NCBI GenBank assembly: GCA_021768705.1
Contig: JAETUG010000012.1
Coordinates: forward strand, 1-59,179
Direction: 5' to 3'
Length of the DNA: 59,179 nt
Source: Bacillota bacterium
GTDB taxonomy: Bacteria; Bacillota; Clostridia; Lachnospirales; Anaerotignaceae
The position numbers were made by a program, and so were the translations under genes. Positions 1-8,567 of this stretch are shown piece by piece. Positions within the stretch are counted from its first letter, which is position 1. The number at the start of each line of letters is the position of its first letter. The notes under the pieces were generated by a model. It was not told where the DNA came from. It ran no database searches and saw nothing but the letters and a program-made list of their open reading frames with translations.

Positions 1-651
1 CAACGTTCTGGGTCCCCAATGGATCACCCGTTCTCTATGGGCCGCCTGCTCGATTTCATGGAGCCGCTCCAGCAATTCCTGAGGAGGAAGAAAGGTCTTT
101 AAAATCAGGCATGCATTTAGGAAATCATCTTGCTTCACACCGCCATAAGGCTCCGTCACCAGATAGGAAGACACCTTTTCCACCTGACATCCTCTCGTTT
201 CGTCAAGGGCTTTCACTGCCTGATCCAAATACCCCTTTTTATCACCCATATTGGAGCCAAGGCCCAAGTATGCCTTGTGCCAGAATCTTGTGATCTCTAC
301 GGAGACCGTTTCCAGGGGCAGCCCTACCGGTGCCCAGGGCTTCTTTAATTCCAGGGTGATCCCCTCTAAAAGGGGATAGCGCAGCAGCAATTCCTCTGCC
401 AGATTTTCCGCCGCAGCTTCGATCAATTTGCAAGGGTGTTCTTTCATATAAGCCGTCATAAAGCTGCTCACTTCTCCATAATTCACGGAGCTTTCCAGAT
501 CATCAGCTTTTCCTGCCCTTCTGGTATCCAGATACATGACAAGGGAGATCAGAAATTTCTGCCCCAGTCGAGTCTCTTCTGGAAATACGCCATGATTGGC
601 AAAAACCTCCAGATTTTTAATTTGTATTTTATCATAATATTGGGCTCTCAT
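1..651 (-). CDS. folK: Bifunctional dihydroneopterin aldolase / HPPK (FolB-FolK), 3' end outside window
   Basis: The frame is open from an ATG at 651 to the window edge, giving at least 217 residues. The N-terminal ~118 residues look like dihydroneopterin aldolase: NLEVFANHGVFPEE near the start, then SSVNYGEVS and LIEAAAENLAEELL. After residue ~120 the HPPK domain begins with AYLGLGSNMGDKKGYLDQA and continues with TEPYGGVKQDDFLNAC. The fusion would make 6-hydroxymethyldihydropterin and pyrophosphorylate it, feeding FolP. The start lies 2 nt after the folP stop with GAAGG upstream, so translation is probably coupled. The end of the HPPK domain cannot be seen. Confidence 0.92.
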   Translation of the reverse strand, partial: MRAQYYDKIQIKNLEVFANHGVFPEETRLGQKFLISLVMYLDTRRAGKADDLESSVNYGEVSSFMTAYMKEHPCKLIEAAAENLAEELLLRYPLLEGITLELKKPWAPVGLPLETVSVEITRFWHKAYLGLGSNMGDKKGYLDQAVKALDETRGCQVEKVSSYLVTEPYGGVKQDDFLNACLILKTFLPPQELLERLHEIEQAAHRERVIHWGPRTL

Positions 652-653
652 TC

Positions 654-1469
654 TTATCTGCCTTCTCTCAAAATCGCCTGGGTCATACGGATGGCTCTCA
701 TATTTTCCTTTACATCATGCACACGGATAAATGCGGCTTTTTTCTGTACGCCCAATACAGTGGTTGCCAGCGTTCCCTCCACTCTCTGATCCGTAGGCAG
801 ATCAAGGGTCAGACCAATGACGGATTTTCTGGAAGTTGCCAGAAGTACCGGATAGCCCAAATCTACCAGACGTTCCAGATGATGGATCGCCATCAAGTTA
901 TGCTCATAGGTTTTGCCGAAACCGACACCTGGGTCCAGAATAATCTGCTGATCGGTAACGCCTGCCTGTTTTGCGATGGAAACGGATTCTTTCAGATCGC
1001 GGCACATATCCTCCAGAAAATCGTCATATACCGCAGCCTCACGATTATGCATCAGGCAGCAGGGAACCTGATAGCGGGCGATCAAATCTGCCACCTTTCG
1101 GTCATATTTCAGTCCCCAGATATCATTTACCAGATCAGCGCCTGCTTTCAATGCTGCTTCCACCACAGGACTTTTATAGCTGTCGATGGAAATGGGAATA
1201 TCAAAATTATTTTTAATCATTTCAATGGCAGGCACCACCCGTTCGATCTCTTCCTGTATACTGATCTGTTGGTGTCCGGGTCGTGTGGATTCGCCCCCTA
1301 CGTCAATGATAGAAGCCCCTTCTTCGATCATATCCGCTACATGTTTTTTTGCCTTTTCCAGGTCATTCCACTGCCCACCATCGGAAAAAGAATCCGGCGT
1401 AACATTTAAAATCCCCATGATATAGCAATCATTTTCCACATCAAACATGCGGTTCCCAATTTTCATCAT
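654..1469 (-). CDS. folP: Dihydropteroate synthase
   Basis: FolP condenses 6-hydroxymethyldihydropterin diphosphate with p-aminobenzoate to give dihydropteroate; it is the sulfonamide target. Family motifs appear in order: ILNVTPDSFSDGG, DVGGESTRPG, CLMHNR, LDPGVGFGKT, LATSRKSVIG and IRVHDV. The 271-residue length is normal. I chose the ATG at 1469, which has GGAGGA 7 nt upstream; the frame stays open to 1499 without a better site. It sits between the HD hydrolase and folBK in the folate operon. Confidence 0.95.
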   Translation of the reverse strand: MMKIGNRMFDVENDCYIMGILNVTPDSFSDGGQWNDLEKAKKHVADMIEEGASIIDVGGESTRPGHQQISIQEEIERVVPAIEMIKNNFDIPISIDSYKSPVVEAALKAGADLVNDIWGLKYDRKVADLIARYQVPCCLMHNREAAVYDDFLEDMCRDLKESVSIAKQAGVTDQQIILDPGVGFGKTYEHNLMAIHHLERLVDLGYPVLLATSRKSVIGLTLDLPTDQRVEGTLATTVLGVQKKAAFIRVHDVKENMRAIRMTQAILREGR

Positions 1470-1514
1470 AATATTCTCCTCCAAAATCAAACGAATCAAC
1501 CTACTGCTTTTCTA

Positions 1515-1997
1515 TTAAACAGTAATAACAAGATTTTTGTTTTCTCTATCCCAATGACACTCCTGAAACGCAGTGCAAAAAGCACAGTTCCTCGATTTCT
1601 TGTCCGCTCGATAAAGAACCCCCGCCAAGTCATCGGCAAATGCGGTTTTCTGCATTCTGTGTCCTTGGATGGCTGAAAGGATCTCTTCCTGTTCTTCTTG
1701 TTCAAATCCACATTCCTTCAAAATTTCTTTTGCTATCTGAACGCTGCCCTCCTCATGGGGGATGCCTTGAGTATACTGCAGGTATCTGCCGATATCATGG
1801 AGCAGGGCTGCTGCATAAATGCTCTCTTTTGAAAGATGCAAATTTTTTTCCAGATCTTCAATATAAGCGATCCTCGCCACATCCAAAAAATGTTCTATGG
1901 TATGGCAGCAAAAAATACGGTCTTGCTCCAGCTCCTGTATTTTTTCCAGGTTGTCCCTCCAAAGGGGATGTTTGCAGATTCGGTTCACTCTCTCCAT
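1515..1997 (-). CDS. HD-domain phosphohydrolase within folate operon
   Basis: A 160-residue HD-superfamily protein. Metal-binding candidates are His32 and His36 (CHTIEH), the HD pair 67-68 (LLHDIG) and His81 (PHEEGS). The family hydrolyses phosphate esters with divalent metals. The ATG at 1997 has GGAGGTGA 8 nt upstream; a GTG at 2009 overlapping the folE stop is possible but less likely. It lies between folE and folP. By position it could remove phosphate from dihydroneopterin triphosphate or monophosphate, the step otherwise unassigned here. That role is inference; a nucleotide substrate is equally compatible with the fold. Confidence 0.85.
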   Translation of the reverse strand: MERVNRICKHPLWRDNLEKIQELEQDRIFCCHTIEHFLDVARIAYIEDLEKNLHLSKESIYAAALLHDIGRYLQYTQGIPHEEGSVQIAKEILKECGFEQEEQEEILSAIQGHRMQKTAFADDLAGVLYRADKKSRNCAFCTAFQECHWDRENKNLVITV

Positions 1998-2005
1998 GGA
2001 GCCGG

Positions 2006-2563
2006 TCACCTCCGCTCCAACATACGGTAAAAACTATTCTGTAATTTTTCATTGCCGTCGAATACTCCTCTGGTGACCACCGTAACTGTTTTTGTCCCCG
2101 GTTTTTTAATGCCACGCATGGTCATGCACATATGTTCCGCTTCGATCAGAACCATGACCCCCTGGGGCTTCAGTTCCTCCATGAAAGCATCTGCCACCTG
2201 TGCAGTGAGGCGTTCCTGCAGCTGAAACCGCTTGGCAAAAACTTCAATGGTTCTGGCGATTTTGCTCAGTCCCACCACTTCCCCATTGGGAATATAGGCT
2301 ACCACAGCCGTTCCATAAAAAGGCAGCATATGGTGTTCGCAGAAAGAATAAAACGGAATTTCTTTTTCCATGACCATATCATTTTGATCTACATGAAACC
2401 TTTTTTGCAGATGTGTCCCTGCGTCATCCGTATAACCGGCAGCCAGCTCCTCATACATTTTTGCGATCCTGTCCGGCGTTTCCAGAAGCCCTTCCCGCTG
2501 GATATCTTCCCCGATTCCTTCCAGGATTAGTTTTACGCCTTCTTTGATTTTTTCTTTATCCAT
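2006..2563 (-). CDS. folE: GTP cyclohydrolase I
   Basis: FolE converts GTP to 7,8-dihydroneopterin triphosphate, the first step of folate and queuosine-precursor synthesis. The 185-residue protein has the zinc and catalytic motif [14 protein letters not shown], then GLSKIAR, QERLT and the second zinc Cys in EHMCMTMRG. It is first in the operon, with GGGGG 8-12 nt before the ATG. A promoter at 2653-2681 leaves a leader of about 80 nt. The stop region overlaps the HD gene's ribosome binding site, suggesting coupling. Confidence 0.96.
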   Translation of the reverse strand: MDKEKIKEGVKLILEGIGEDIQREGLLETPDRIAKMYEELAAGYTDDAGTHLQKRFHVDQNDMVMEKEIPFYSFCEHHMLPFYGTAVVAYIPNGEVVGLSKIARTIEVFAKRFQLQERLTAQVADAFMEELKPQGVMVLIEAEHMCMTMRGIKKPGTKTVTVVTRGVFDGNEKLQNSFYRMLERR

Positions 2564-2652
2564 CGTATTTCCCCCATATAGATCGTCTTATCCGCTTCTC
2601 CTGATAAAAAAGAAGTACCAAAAGAAATCACGGTTTTTCTTTTTCAAGCAGA

Positions 2653-2681
2653 TAAACATCGTTTTTTATCTCATTTGTCAA
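2653..2681 (-). promoter_or_regulatory. Probable folE promoter with inverted repeat upstream
   Basis: On the minus strand TTGACA (2681-2676) is followed after 17 nt by TGTTTA (2658-2653). Just upstream, at 2694-2713, lies an inverted repeat with arms ATGCAC and GTGCAT around 8 nt, a possible operator. The -35 is perfect and the -10 moderate. Confidence 0.5.
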
Positions 2682-2763
2682 AAATCTTTTTTAATGCACC
2701 ACGTACAGTGCATCAAATATTTTTTAATTATAACACATTTTGACATACTTCGTATATGGATTC

Positions 2764-2798
2764 ATATAAAAACCACCTGGACATTCCTGTCCAGGTGG
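2764..2798 (-). terminator. Rho-independent terminator after the GRE activase
   Basis: A perfect 11-bp stem, arms 2773-2783 and 2788-2798 (CCACCTGGACA), has a 4-nt loop. A TTTTTATATG tract follows on the minus strand. It ends the regulator-GRE-activase transcript. Confidence 0.9.
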
Positions 2799-2817
2799 TG
2801 ATATCAACGATATTTCC

Positions 2818-3708
2818 TTAACGATACTCAACTCTTTCGACACCCACATCCGAAAGAATTTCAAAAAATCGTTCCATTCTCTCTTTCGCTGGTGTTGCAA
2901 ATTCATCCGCAGGCAAAGGCAGCCCCAGAGCCTCATATTTTCCAAAGCCGAATTTATGATATGGCAGCAGTTCCATTTTCGCCTTTGGCAAATGCTCTTT
3001 TACGAACATCGCACTTTTCCGAATATTTTCTTCTGTGGCATTGACCCCTTCAATCACCGGAATACGGATCACGATCTCCGCGCCTGTTTCTCCCAGCCGC
3101 TTCATATTTTCCAGGATCTTTTCATTAGGTACCCCCGTAAATTTCTGATGGATTTGACTGTCCATATGCTTCAAGTCCATAAAAATCAAGTCCATCCGTT
3201 TCAAAACAGGCAATACCTTGTCAAAATCAAACCATCCGCAGGTTTCAATGGCCAAGCTAAAGCCCATATCATACAAGCGTCTGCTCAGATAATCCAAAAG
3301 CTCCAGCTGAGAAGTTGCCTCCCCGCCAGAAAAGGTGATGCCGCCGCCGGATGCCTGATAAAACATGCTGTGTTTCTCCGCATCGGCAATGATCTGATCC
3401 GCATCCGCATAAGAGACCAGCTGTTTTCTGGCACCCTTGGGGCAAGCCTCCACACAAGCACCGCAACTGATACATTTTTCCCGTTCCTGATTCAGGTCGA
3501 TTCCAATTCCCTGGGGACAAGCCTTTGCGCAGGCACCACAGCCGATGCAAAGCCTGTGATAAAACCCGACCAAAGGGGCTTGCTGAAAGCCTTCCGGATT
3601 GGCACACCATTTGCAGCGCAGAGGGCAGCCCGGCAAAAAAATCGTTGTGCGGATGCCATCTCCGTCGTTAACGGAAAAAGGCTGCAGCTGCATAAGATAC
3701 CCTTTCAC
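2818..3708 (-). CDS. Glycyl-radical enzyme activating protein (radical SAM)
   Basis: This enzyme cleaves SAM to abstract hydrogen from the glycyl loop of the enzyme encoded just upstream. The radical-SAM motif CPLRCKWC follows the N-terminal NDGDGIRTTIFLPG segment. Two ferredoxin-like cluster motifs come next, CIGCGACAKACP and CISCGACVEACP; this insert is typical of activases for non-PFL glycyl-radical enzymes. GGITFSGGEAT follows. The start is uncertain: GGAGGA is 9 nt before GTG 3708 and only 3 nt before ATG 3714; the longest frame begins at 3732. The pairing with the GRE gene is from adjacency. About 296 residues. Confidence 0.92.
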   Translation of the reverse strand: MKGYLMQLQPFSVNDGDGIRTTIFLPGCPLRCKWCANPEGFQQAPLVGFYHRLCIGCGACAKACPQGIGIDLNQEREKCISCGACVEACPKGARKQLVSYADADQIIADAEKHSMFYQASGGGITFSGGEATSQLELLDYLSRRLYDMGFSLAIETCGWFDFDKVLPVLKRMDLIFMDLKHMDSQIHQKFTGVPNEKILENMKRLGETGAEIVIRIPVIEGVNATEENIRKSAMFVKEHLPKAKMELLPYHKFGFGKYEALGLPLPADEFATPAKERMERFFEILSDVGVERVEYR

Positions 3709-3755
3709 AGACATCATTCCTCCACTTTCCATTTTTCAAACAAAGCAATCATGCA

Positions 3756-6128
3756 TCAAAAGGATTCATGGGCATTTCTTGCCATGATAGATTCCTGCAT
3801 GGATTTGGACAGGTTTACAAACTGTGTGCTGTAGCCTGCCACACGAACCAGCAGATCCTTATAGTTTTCGGGATGTGCCTGGGCATCCTTCAAGACTTCG
3901 TTGGAAACCGTATTAAACTGCACATGGAAGCCGCCCAGCGCAAAGTAGGACTGTAGCATCGCACCCAGATTTGCCCGTCCCCGAGGGGTTGCCACCAGGT
4001 CATGGTTCAGGCGCAGATTCAGCAGTGTACCACCGGCATGGATATCATGTCCCATCTTTGCGGAAGAACGCAGAGCTGCCAAGCAGCTGGAGGTATCGGA
4101 GCCAGTATAAGGAGATACCCCTTCTGTGATGGGTTCTGTTGCCTTTCTGCCATCGGGTGTAGCACCCAGCACCTTACCTGTGGGCAGATAGTTGGAGATG
4201 CCCATGAAAGCCGTGGTAAAGGTATGTCCATAATAGTCTTTGTAAGAGGTTACATCGTGATAATAGTAGTCAGCCAATTCTTTTGCGATGCTGTCTACAT
4301 AATCAATGTCGTTGCCGTATTTAGGCACAGCCTGTGCTTTTGCCCGCAGTTCTTCATAACCTTCCCAGTTTGCATTCAAGGCATCGATCAATTCGCTCAA
4401 AGTAGTCACTTTATCTTCAAATACCAGCTTTTTGATCACTGCGAAGCAGTTTGCCGTAACAGCAAGGCCACAGCCTGTAAATACAGGGCCGATATTATAT
4501 TTTGCGCCGCCATCGACCAAATCTGCCCCATTTTTCAGACAAAATTCATTACATGCAGACAGGAACGGACGAGGTGCTTTCTTCTGATTGATCTCCTGCG
4601 CAGTGATCAGGCTGATGACACCATGTTTTACCATATAAGAGAACTGTTTGAAGTAAGCTTCTTTGATTTCTTCATAGGATGTAAAGGTTTTAGGGTCCTT
4701 TTCAGGCAGAGCCACCTGTTTGCCCGTCAATCTGCTCTTCCCTTCGTTCAGGGCAAATTCCAGCGCAGCAGTGAAGCTGATATTGCAGGAAGAAGTCCAT
4801 TCGAAAGTTTTTCTGGAATGGGGCACAACGCAGCCGCAGTTGTTCCAATCCTTGGCATCCTCCGGATCGCAGCCCAGATTCCGCAGCATCTGATAGCCCA
4901 CACGGTCGCTGTGGATTGCAGGGAAGCCGCAGCCTGTGGAAACCAATTCTGTTACTGCTTCCATAAATTCCGCAGGACAGTCGGGCTGGATACGGCAACT
5001 CAAAGTGGGCTGATGGGTTTTGATTTCCTTGGTGGCCTGAATTGCCATGTAGGAAATGGTATTGATACCGTTGGTGCCATCTGCCTTTGTGCCGCCAACG
5101 GTCAGATTTTCAAAGTTTGTATAGCCTGCGAAGAAACCGGCGGTGTTGGAGGAAATGACCCATACCCATTCGGAATATTTCAGCCACAGGCATTCTACCA
5201 ATTCCAAAGCCGTATCGTAATCGATCTTGCCTGCTTCTTCATCGGCTTTATAGTAAGGATACATGAACTGGTCAAAACGGCCAACATTCAGTGCCAGGGG
5301 GTTTTCCGCAATGATACCGCCCAGTTCCACGAACCATGCAAACTGGATGGCTTCCCGGAAGGAAGTGGGAGGATTTTCAGGAACAGCAGCGCAGACTGCG
5401 GCGATCTCTTCCAGTTCAGCCTTTCTGACTGCATCCGCTTCCACAGCCGCCATTTCCTTTGCCTTCTGGCTGTAACGGTTCGCCAATGCGATAATACCAT
5501 CGCAGACCAGCAGAATGGATTTGTAGAAATCTCTTTTCTTCATATCCGCAGGGTCGGTCTCGCTCAAATCTTCCATACGTTCCACGGCTTCCTTCTTGAT
5601 GCCGCCAAACCCCTTAGGAAACAGCTGGTCAACATAGTCGGGAGAGATCTCACCAATGCCGCCCCGCCATTTGGAGTCTGTATCCAGGAAGCCTGTATCT
5701 ACACCGATCTTCTTTGTTTCCTCAGAAGCCCGTGCCAGGAAAGTATCTTCCACAGATTTGCCTGCCCAATAAGGGAAAATTTCCTTACGGCAGAATTCTC
5801 TCTGTTCATCTGTCATATCATAGGGGTCCTGGGGACGAGTCGCAAAATCATCCATTTCATCATCGACCCATTTCCAGCCATATTCCGGAGTCAGAATACC
5901 GCATCTGCGGAATTCGCCGCTGGCACCAACGACCAGCTCTCCTTCAAAAATTGTTACGGGCAGTTCATGGCAAGCATCGTAAAAGGCCTGTGCTGTGCGG
6001 ATCTGCTGGGGCAGACCTTCTGTTCTTTTAAAGGATTCTGTCCAAATTCTTGCTCTTTCGCAAGAAATATGGGGTTTTTCATTCAGATAATTCTGGCGGA
6101 TCTTTTCCACTCTGGGTGTAACGCTCAT
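3756..6128 (-). CDS. Glycyl-radical enzyme of unassigned substrate, Cys-x-Glu motif replaced by Cys-Val-Val
   Basis: A 790-residue protein of the pyruvate formate-lyase superfamily, closest in layout to the dehydratase/lyase clade (glycerol dehydratase, HypD, CutC). The glycyl loop RVAGYS places the radical at about Gly765, 25 residues from the C-terminus. The thiyl Cys is about residue 433 in NNCGCVVPHSRK. Known members of that clade have Cys-x-Glu here; this protein has Val435. The start is ATG 6128, 31 nt after the regulator stop, with AGGTGAG upstream; a longer frame to 6263 overlaps the regulator and lacks a ribosome binding site. Oxygen-sensitive and cytosolic by family. Substrate unknown; decarboxylation or C-C cleavage cannot be told from sequence. 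Confidence 0.93.
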   Translation of the reverse strand: MSVTPRVEKIRQNYLNEKPHISCERARIWTESFKRTEGLPQQIRTAQAFYDACHELPVTIFEGELVVGASGEFRRCGILTPEYGWKWVDDEMDDFATRPQDPYDMTDEQREFCRKEIFPYWAGKSVEDTFLARASEETKKIGVDTGFLDTDSKWRGGIGEISPDYVDQLFPKGFGGIKKEAVERMEDLSETDPADMKKRDFYKSILLVCDGIIALANRYSQKAKEMAAVEADAVRKAELEEIAAVCAAVPENPPTSFREAIQFAWFVELGGIIAENPLALNVGRFDQFMYPYYKADEEAGKIDYDTALELVECLWLKYSEWVWVISSNTAGFFAGYTNFENLTVGGTKADGTNGINTISYMAIQATKEIKTHQPTLSCRIQPDCPAEFMEAVTELVSTGCGFPAIHSDRVGYQMLRNLGCDPEDAKDWNNCGCVVPHSRKTFEWTSSCNISFTAALEFALNEGKSRLTGKQVALPEKDPKTFTSYEEIKEAYFKQFSYMVKHGVISLITAQEINQKKAPRPFLSACNEFCLKNGADLVDGGAKYNIGPVFTGCGLAVTANCFAVIKKLVFEDKVTTLSELIDALNANWEGYEELRAKAQAVPKYGNDIDYVDSIAKELADYYYHDVTSYKDYYGHTFTTAFMGISNYLPTGKVLGATPDGRKATEPITEGVSPYTGSDTSSCLAALRSSAKMGHDIHAGGTLLNLRLNHDLVATPRGRANLGAMLQSYFALGGFHVQFNTVSNEVLKDAQAHPENYKDLLVRVAGYSTQFVNLSKSMQESIMARNAHESF

Positions 6129-6159
6129 AAACTCACCTGACCTTCCAATATAGTCATCA

Positions 6160-6714
6160 TTATTTTTTGTAGTAAATGACCATGCACAATTTAGAAGGAG
6201 CATTGCCGGGATTTTCATAAATATGCGCTTTCGATGCGTTATAGCGGATGCCATCACCCGCATGGATCAAATATTCATTTCCATCCACGGTCAATTTCAT
6301 CGTTCCTTCAAAAACAAGTACATATTCTTCTGTACCTTCCTCATGGGGAACGGATTCCGAACGGGAACCCGGTTCCATTTCAATAGACAGCATTTCAAAT
6401 CTTCTGCTCTCATCATAAGGAAAAAAGGGGTATAAGCGAAACCGTCCTTCATCGCTCAGAAGAGCCTGCAGGTCCTCTCTGGGAATGAATTTTGTCTCCT
6501 CAACTTCTCCTTCCAATAGTGCTGTAAAGGAAATATGCAGCCCTGTGGCGATCTTCCAAAGAGTCGCAACCGTCGGGCTGGATTCTCCTCTTTCGATCTG
6601 CCCCAACATGCTTTTGCTGACGCCTGTCATTTCAGATACCGCATCAAGGCTTAATTTTTTTTCTTTACGAATTCGCTTCAGATTTGCAGAAATCATACTG
6701 CTCATTGCATCCAT
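6160..6714 (-). CDS. XRE-family regulator with C-terminal cupin
   Basis: The N-terminal ~65 residues are a helix-turn-helix of the XRE type (LKRIRKEKKLSLDAVSEMTG, then SKSMLGQIERGESSPT). A cupin barrel covers about residues 105-184 (VPHEEGTEEYVLVFEG, YLIHAGDGIRY). Such regulators usually bind a small ligand in the cupin. It is transcribed first, 31 nt ahead of the glycyl-radical enzyme gene, so it very likely controls that operon and itself. AGGAGG precedes the ATG. The ligand may be the enzyme's substrate or product; that is inference. Confidence 0.9.
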   Translation of the reverse strand: MDAMSSMISANLKRIRKEKKLSLDAVSEMTGVSKSMLGQIERGESSPTVATLWKIATGLHISFTALLEGEVEETKFIPREDLQALLSDEGRFRLYPFFPYDESRRFEMLSIEMEPGSRSESVPHEEGTEEYVLVFEGTMKLTVDGNEYLIHAGDGIRYNASKAHIYENPGNAPSKLCMVIYYKK

Positions 6715-6734
6715 AAGTTTCCTCCTATGTTCAA

Positions 6735-6838
6735 ATGCGTACGTTATAACGCATCCTTAAGGTTAATTTAGCACCCAATATCAGACTTGTCAATCCTTTT
6801 TGACCGTTTTATAAAACAAAAAATTTATTATAACGTAC
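6735..6838. promoter_or_regulatory. Operator-like inverted repeats flanking the GRE operon promoter
   Basis: GTACGTTATAA at 6739-6749 recurs inverted as TTATAACGTAC at 6828-6838, 11 of 11 bases. The first copy lies inside a short palindrome with arms ATGCGT and ACGCAT (6735-6754) over the predicted start point. The second is upstream of the -35 box. This fits autoregulation by the XRE-cupin protein. Another small palindrome, GTTTTATAAAAC, lies near 6806-6817. Confidence 0.5.
6765..6793 (-). promoter_or_regulatory. Promoter of the regulator-GRE-activase operon
   Basis: On the minus strand TTGACA (6793-6788), a 17-nt spacer and TAAATT (6770-6765) form a good sigma-A promoter. The start point would fall about 6758, at the edge of the operator-like repeat 6735-6754. 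Confidence 0.7.
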
Positions 6839-6839
6839 A

Positions 6840-7101
6840 AATGTTTCAAAAATATATAATGATAATTCTTTTGGAAAGTTTTTATTGTATGTTTTAGTAT
6901 ATCACGATGTATCATATAGCGTCAAACAGCAGAACTGCTCACGAATTTCTTCCTAAATAAGAAAAACCCCGATTCCTTTGAACCGAGGTTTTCTATTTAT
7001 ATAAAATTTTCTGTCGAAAATGTTTCTTCGCAGCCCCTATGACTGCTCATGGGTTTGCTTCGCAAATATCTTTCTACTTTTGTAAGCTTTTCTTCGCTTT
7101 C
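6840..7101. other. Non-coding stretch between htrA and the GRE operon promoter
   Basis: I see no gene here. The only structured element is the htrA terminator at 6962-6993; the rest is AT-rich with several stop codons in every frame. Confidence 0.6.
6962..6993 (-). terminator. Terminator downstream of htrA
   Basis: Stem arms at 6963-6975 and 6980-6992 pair with two mismatches and end in AAAACC/GGTTTT, so T runs flank both sides. It lies 110 nt past the htrA stop and could act in both directions. Confidence 0.75.
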
Positions 7102-8520
7102 TCACGCGTTTTTATCACCAATCTTGATTTTCAGATCAATGCTCTTCTGACCATCTCTTACTGCATGGATATCTACCGTTTTACCGATCTCTGTGCCATT
7201 CACCAGTTCTACCAATGTATCCATATCCATGACTGTTTTGCCGTCATACTGGGTGATAACATCGCCCACCTGCAGGCCTGCATTTGCCGCAGGGCCATTT
7301 TCCGTTACTTCCATGATCAATGCACCCACAGGCAGTTTATACAAGGAAGCATTTTCCTCTGTGATGCTGGTACCTGTGATACCGATATAAGGCTTGGGCT
7401 GTGTACCGGATTCCAGCAGCTCCTCAACGATTGGCTTAATATAGTTGCTGGGGATAGCGTAGCCCATACCTTCCGCCATGGAAGAATTATATTTCGCCGT
7501 ATTGATCCCAATGACTTCGCCTTTGCTGTTTACCAGTGCGCCGCCGCTGTTGCCGCTGTTGATGGCTGCGCTGGTTTGCAATACCGTCAGAGAATTGCCA
7601 TCCACATTGATTTTCTGTTCTTTCATGCTGATGATACCATCTGTAGCAGAAAGGCCCATGCCCATGGCATTACCGATGGCGATTACACATTCCCCCACTT
7701 CCATAGCGTCAGAATCGCCGAAGGTAGCTGTTGCTACACTGGTGATGCCTGCCGCCTTCAGATCATCCCAGGATACAGACAATACCGCCAAGTCGGATTC
7801 ACTCTTTGTGCCGATGACCTTGGCAGATACGCTGATGTTGCCTTCAAAGGTAACAAAAATGGAGCTTGCTCCTTCAATAACGTGATTATTCGTTGCGATA
7901 GCCACCTTGCTGTCATCGGAATAGAAGATCACACCGCTGCCTGCTCCTTCTGATTCATAGGGCACCGTATATTTACCGAAATATTTGGCTGTACCTGTTA
8001 CCGTAGTGGAAACACTAACAACAGAAGGCTTTACCTTTTTCACGATATCCACCGTAGAAAAACCATCTGTCAAAAAAGATATTTTTTCTGTATCTGTTAC
8101 ATTTGTTGACTGCACGCCGTTTTCTTTCTGGAAATAATGCTGCACTGCGCCATAGCCTGCACCGATAGAGCCACCGCCGGCGATGCTGACAATCAGACAG
8201 CCGGCAATAAATTTCGTCCAGCCTTTTTGCTTCCTAGGCGCCTTTTTCACCTTTTCTTCGTAGTGATATTCTCTCACAGAGGGACGAGGCATTTCTTCTC
8301 TGGTCTCTTCCTTCGTTTCCGCCTTTTCTTCCGGTTCTTCCAAGTTTTCCGCCTGTTTGTTTTCTGCTTCTTCCGCAGAAGTTACTTTTGCTTCCATTTC
8401 GATGGATTCTTCGTCCCCAAAGGGTTCGCTCTTTTCTTCCTCTGCGGAACCTTCGATACATTCTTGTTCCTGTTCTCCGTTTTCATTTTTTTTAGGGTTT
8501 ACATCATCAAAATCATACAT
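7102..8520 (-). CDS. htrA: HtrA/DegP-type membrane-anchored serine protease with PDZ domain
   Basis: A 472-residue protein. The first ~115 residues are acidic and cytosolic, a basic KKAPRKQKGW segment precedes one membrane helix at about 122-140 (IAGCLIVSIAGGG), and the protease domain faces outside. The trypsin-like triad is visible as NNHVI (His), SDLAVL (Asp) and INSGNSGGAL (Ser). A PDZ domain (GALIMEVTENGPAANAGLQVGD) ends the protein. The family degrades or refolds damaged exported proteins. GGAGGA precedes the ATG. A tandem repeat over the promoter suggests control by an OmpR-type regulator. Confidence 0.95.
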   Translation of the reverse strand: MYDFDDVNPKKNENGEQEQECIEGSAEEEKSEPFGDEESIEMEAKVTSAEEAENKQAENLEEPEEKAETKEETREEMPRPSVREYHYEEKVKKAPRKQKGWTKFIAGCLIVSIAGGGSIGAGYGAVQHYFQKENGVQSTNVTDTEKISFLTDGFSTVDIVKKVKPSVVSVSTTVTGTAKYFGKYTVPYESEGAGSGVIFYSDDSKVAIATNNHVIEGASSIFVTFEGNISVSAKVIGTKSESDLAVLSVSWDDLKAAGITSVATATFGDSDAMEVGECVIAIGNAMGMGLSATDGIISMKEQKINVDGNSLTVLQTSAAINSGNSGGALVNSKGEVIGINTAKYNSSMAEGMGYAIPSNYIKPIVEELLESGTQPKPYIGITGTSITEENASLYKLPVGALIMEVTENGPAANAGLQVGDVITQYDGKTVMDMDTLVELVNGTEIGKTVDIHAVRDGQKSIDLKIKIGDKNA

Positions 8521-8567
8521 ATCTATTCCTCCAATGCATTTATCATTGTTAATTTCTTTATGTTGCC

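Noticed and set aside
4002-6140. A 712-codon open frame on the plus strand, opposite the glycyl-radical enzyme gene
   Set aside because: It is antisense to a gene with clear motifs, has a Cys/His-rich composition with no domain, and no ribosome binding site; it arises from codon bias on the other strand.
6129-6263. 45-codon N-terminal extension of the glycyl-radical enzyme
   Set aside because: It overlaps the regulator gene and lacks a ribosome binding site; ATG 6128 matches the family start.
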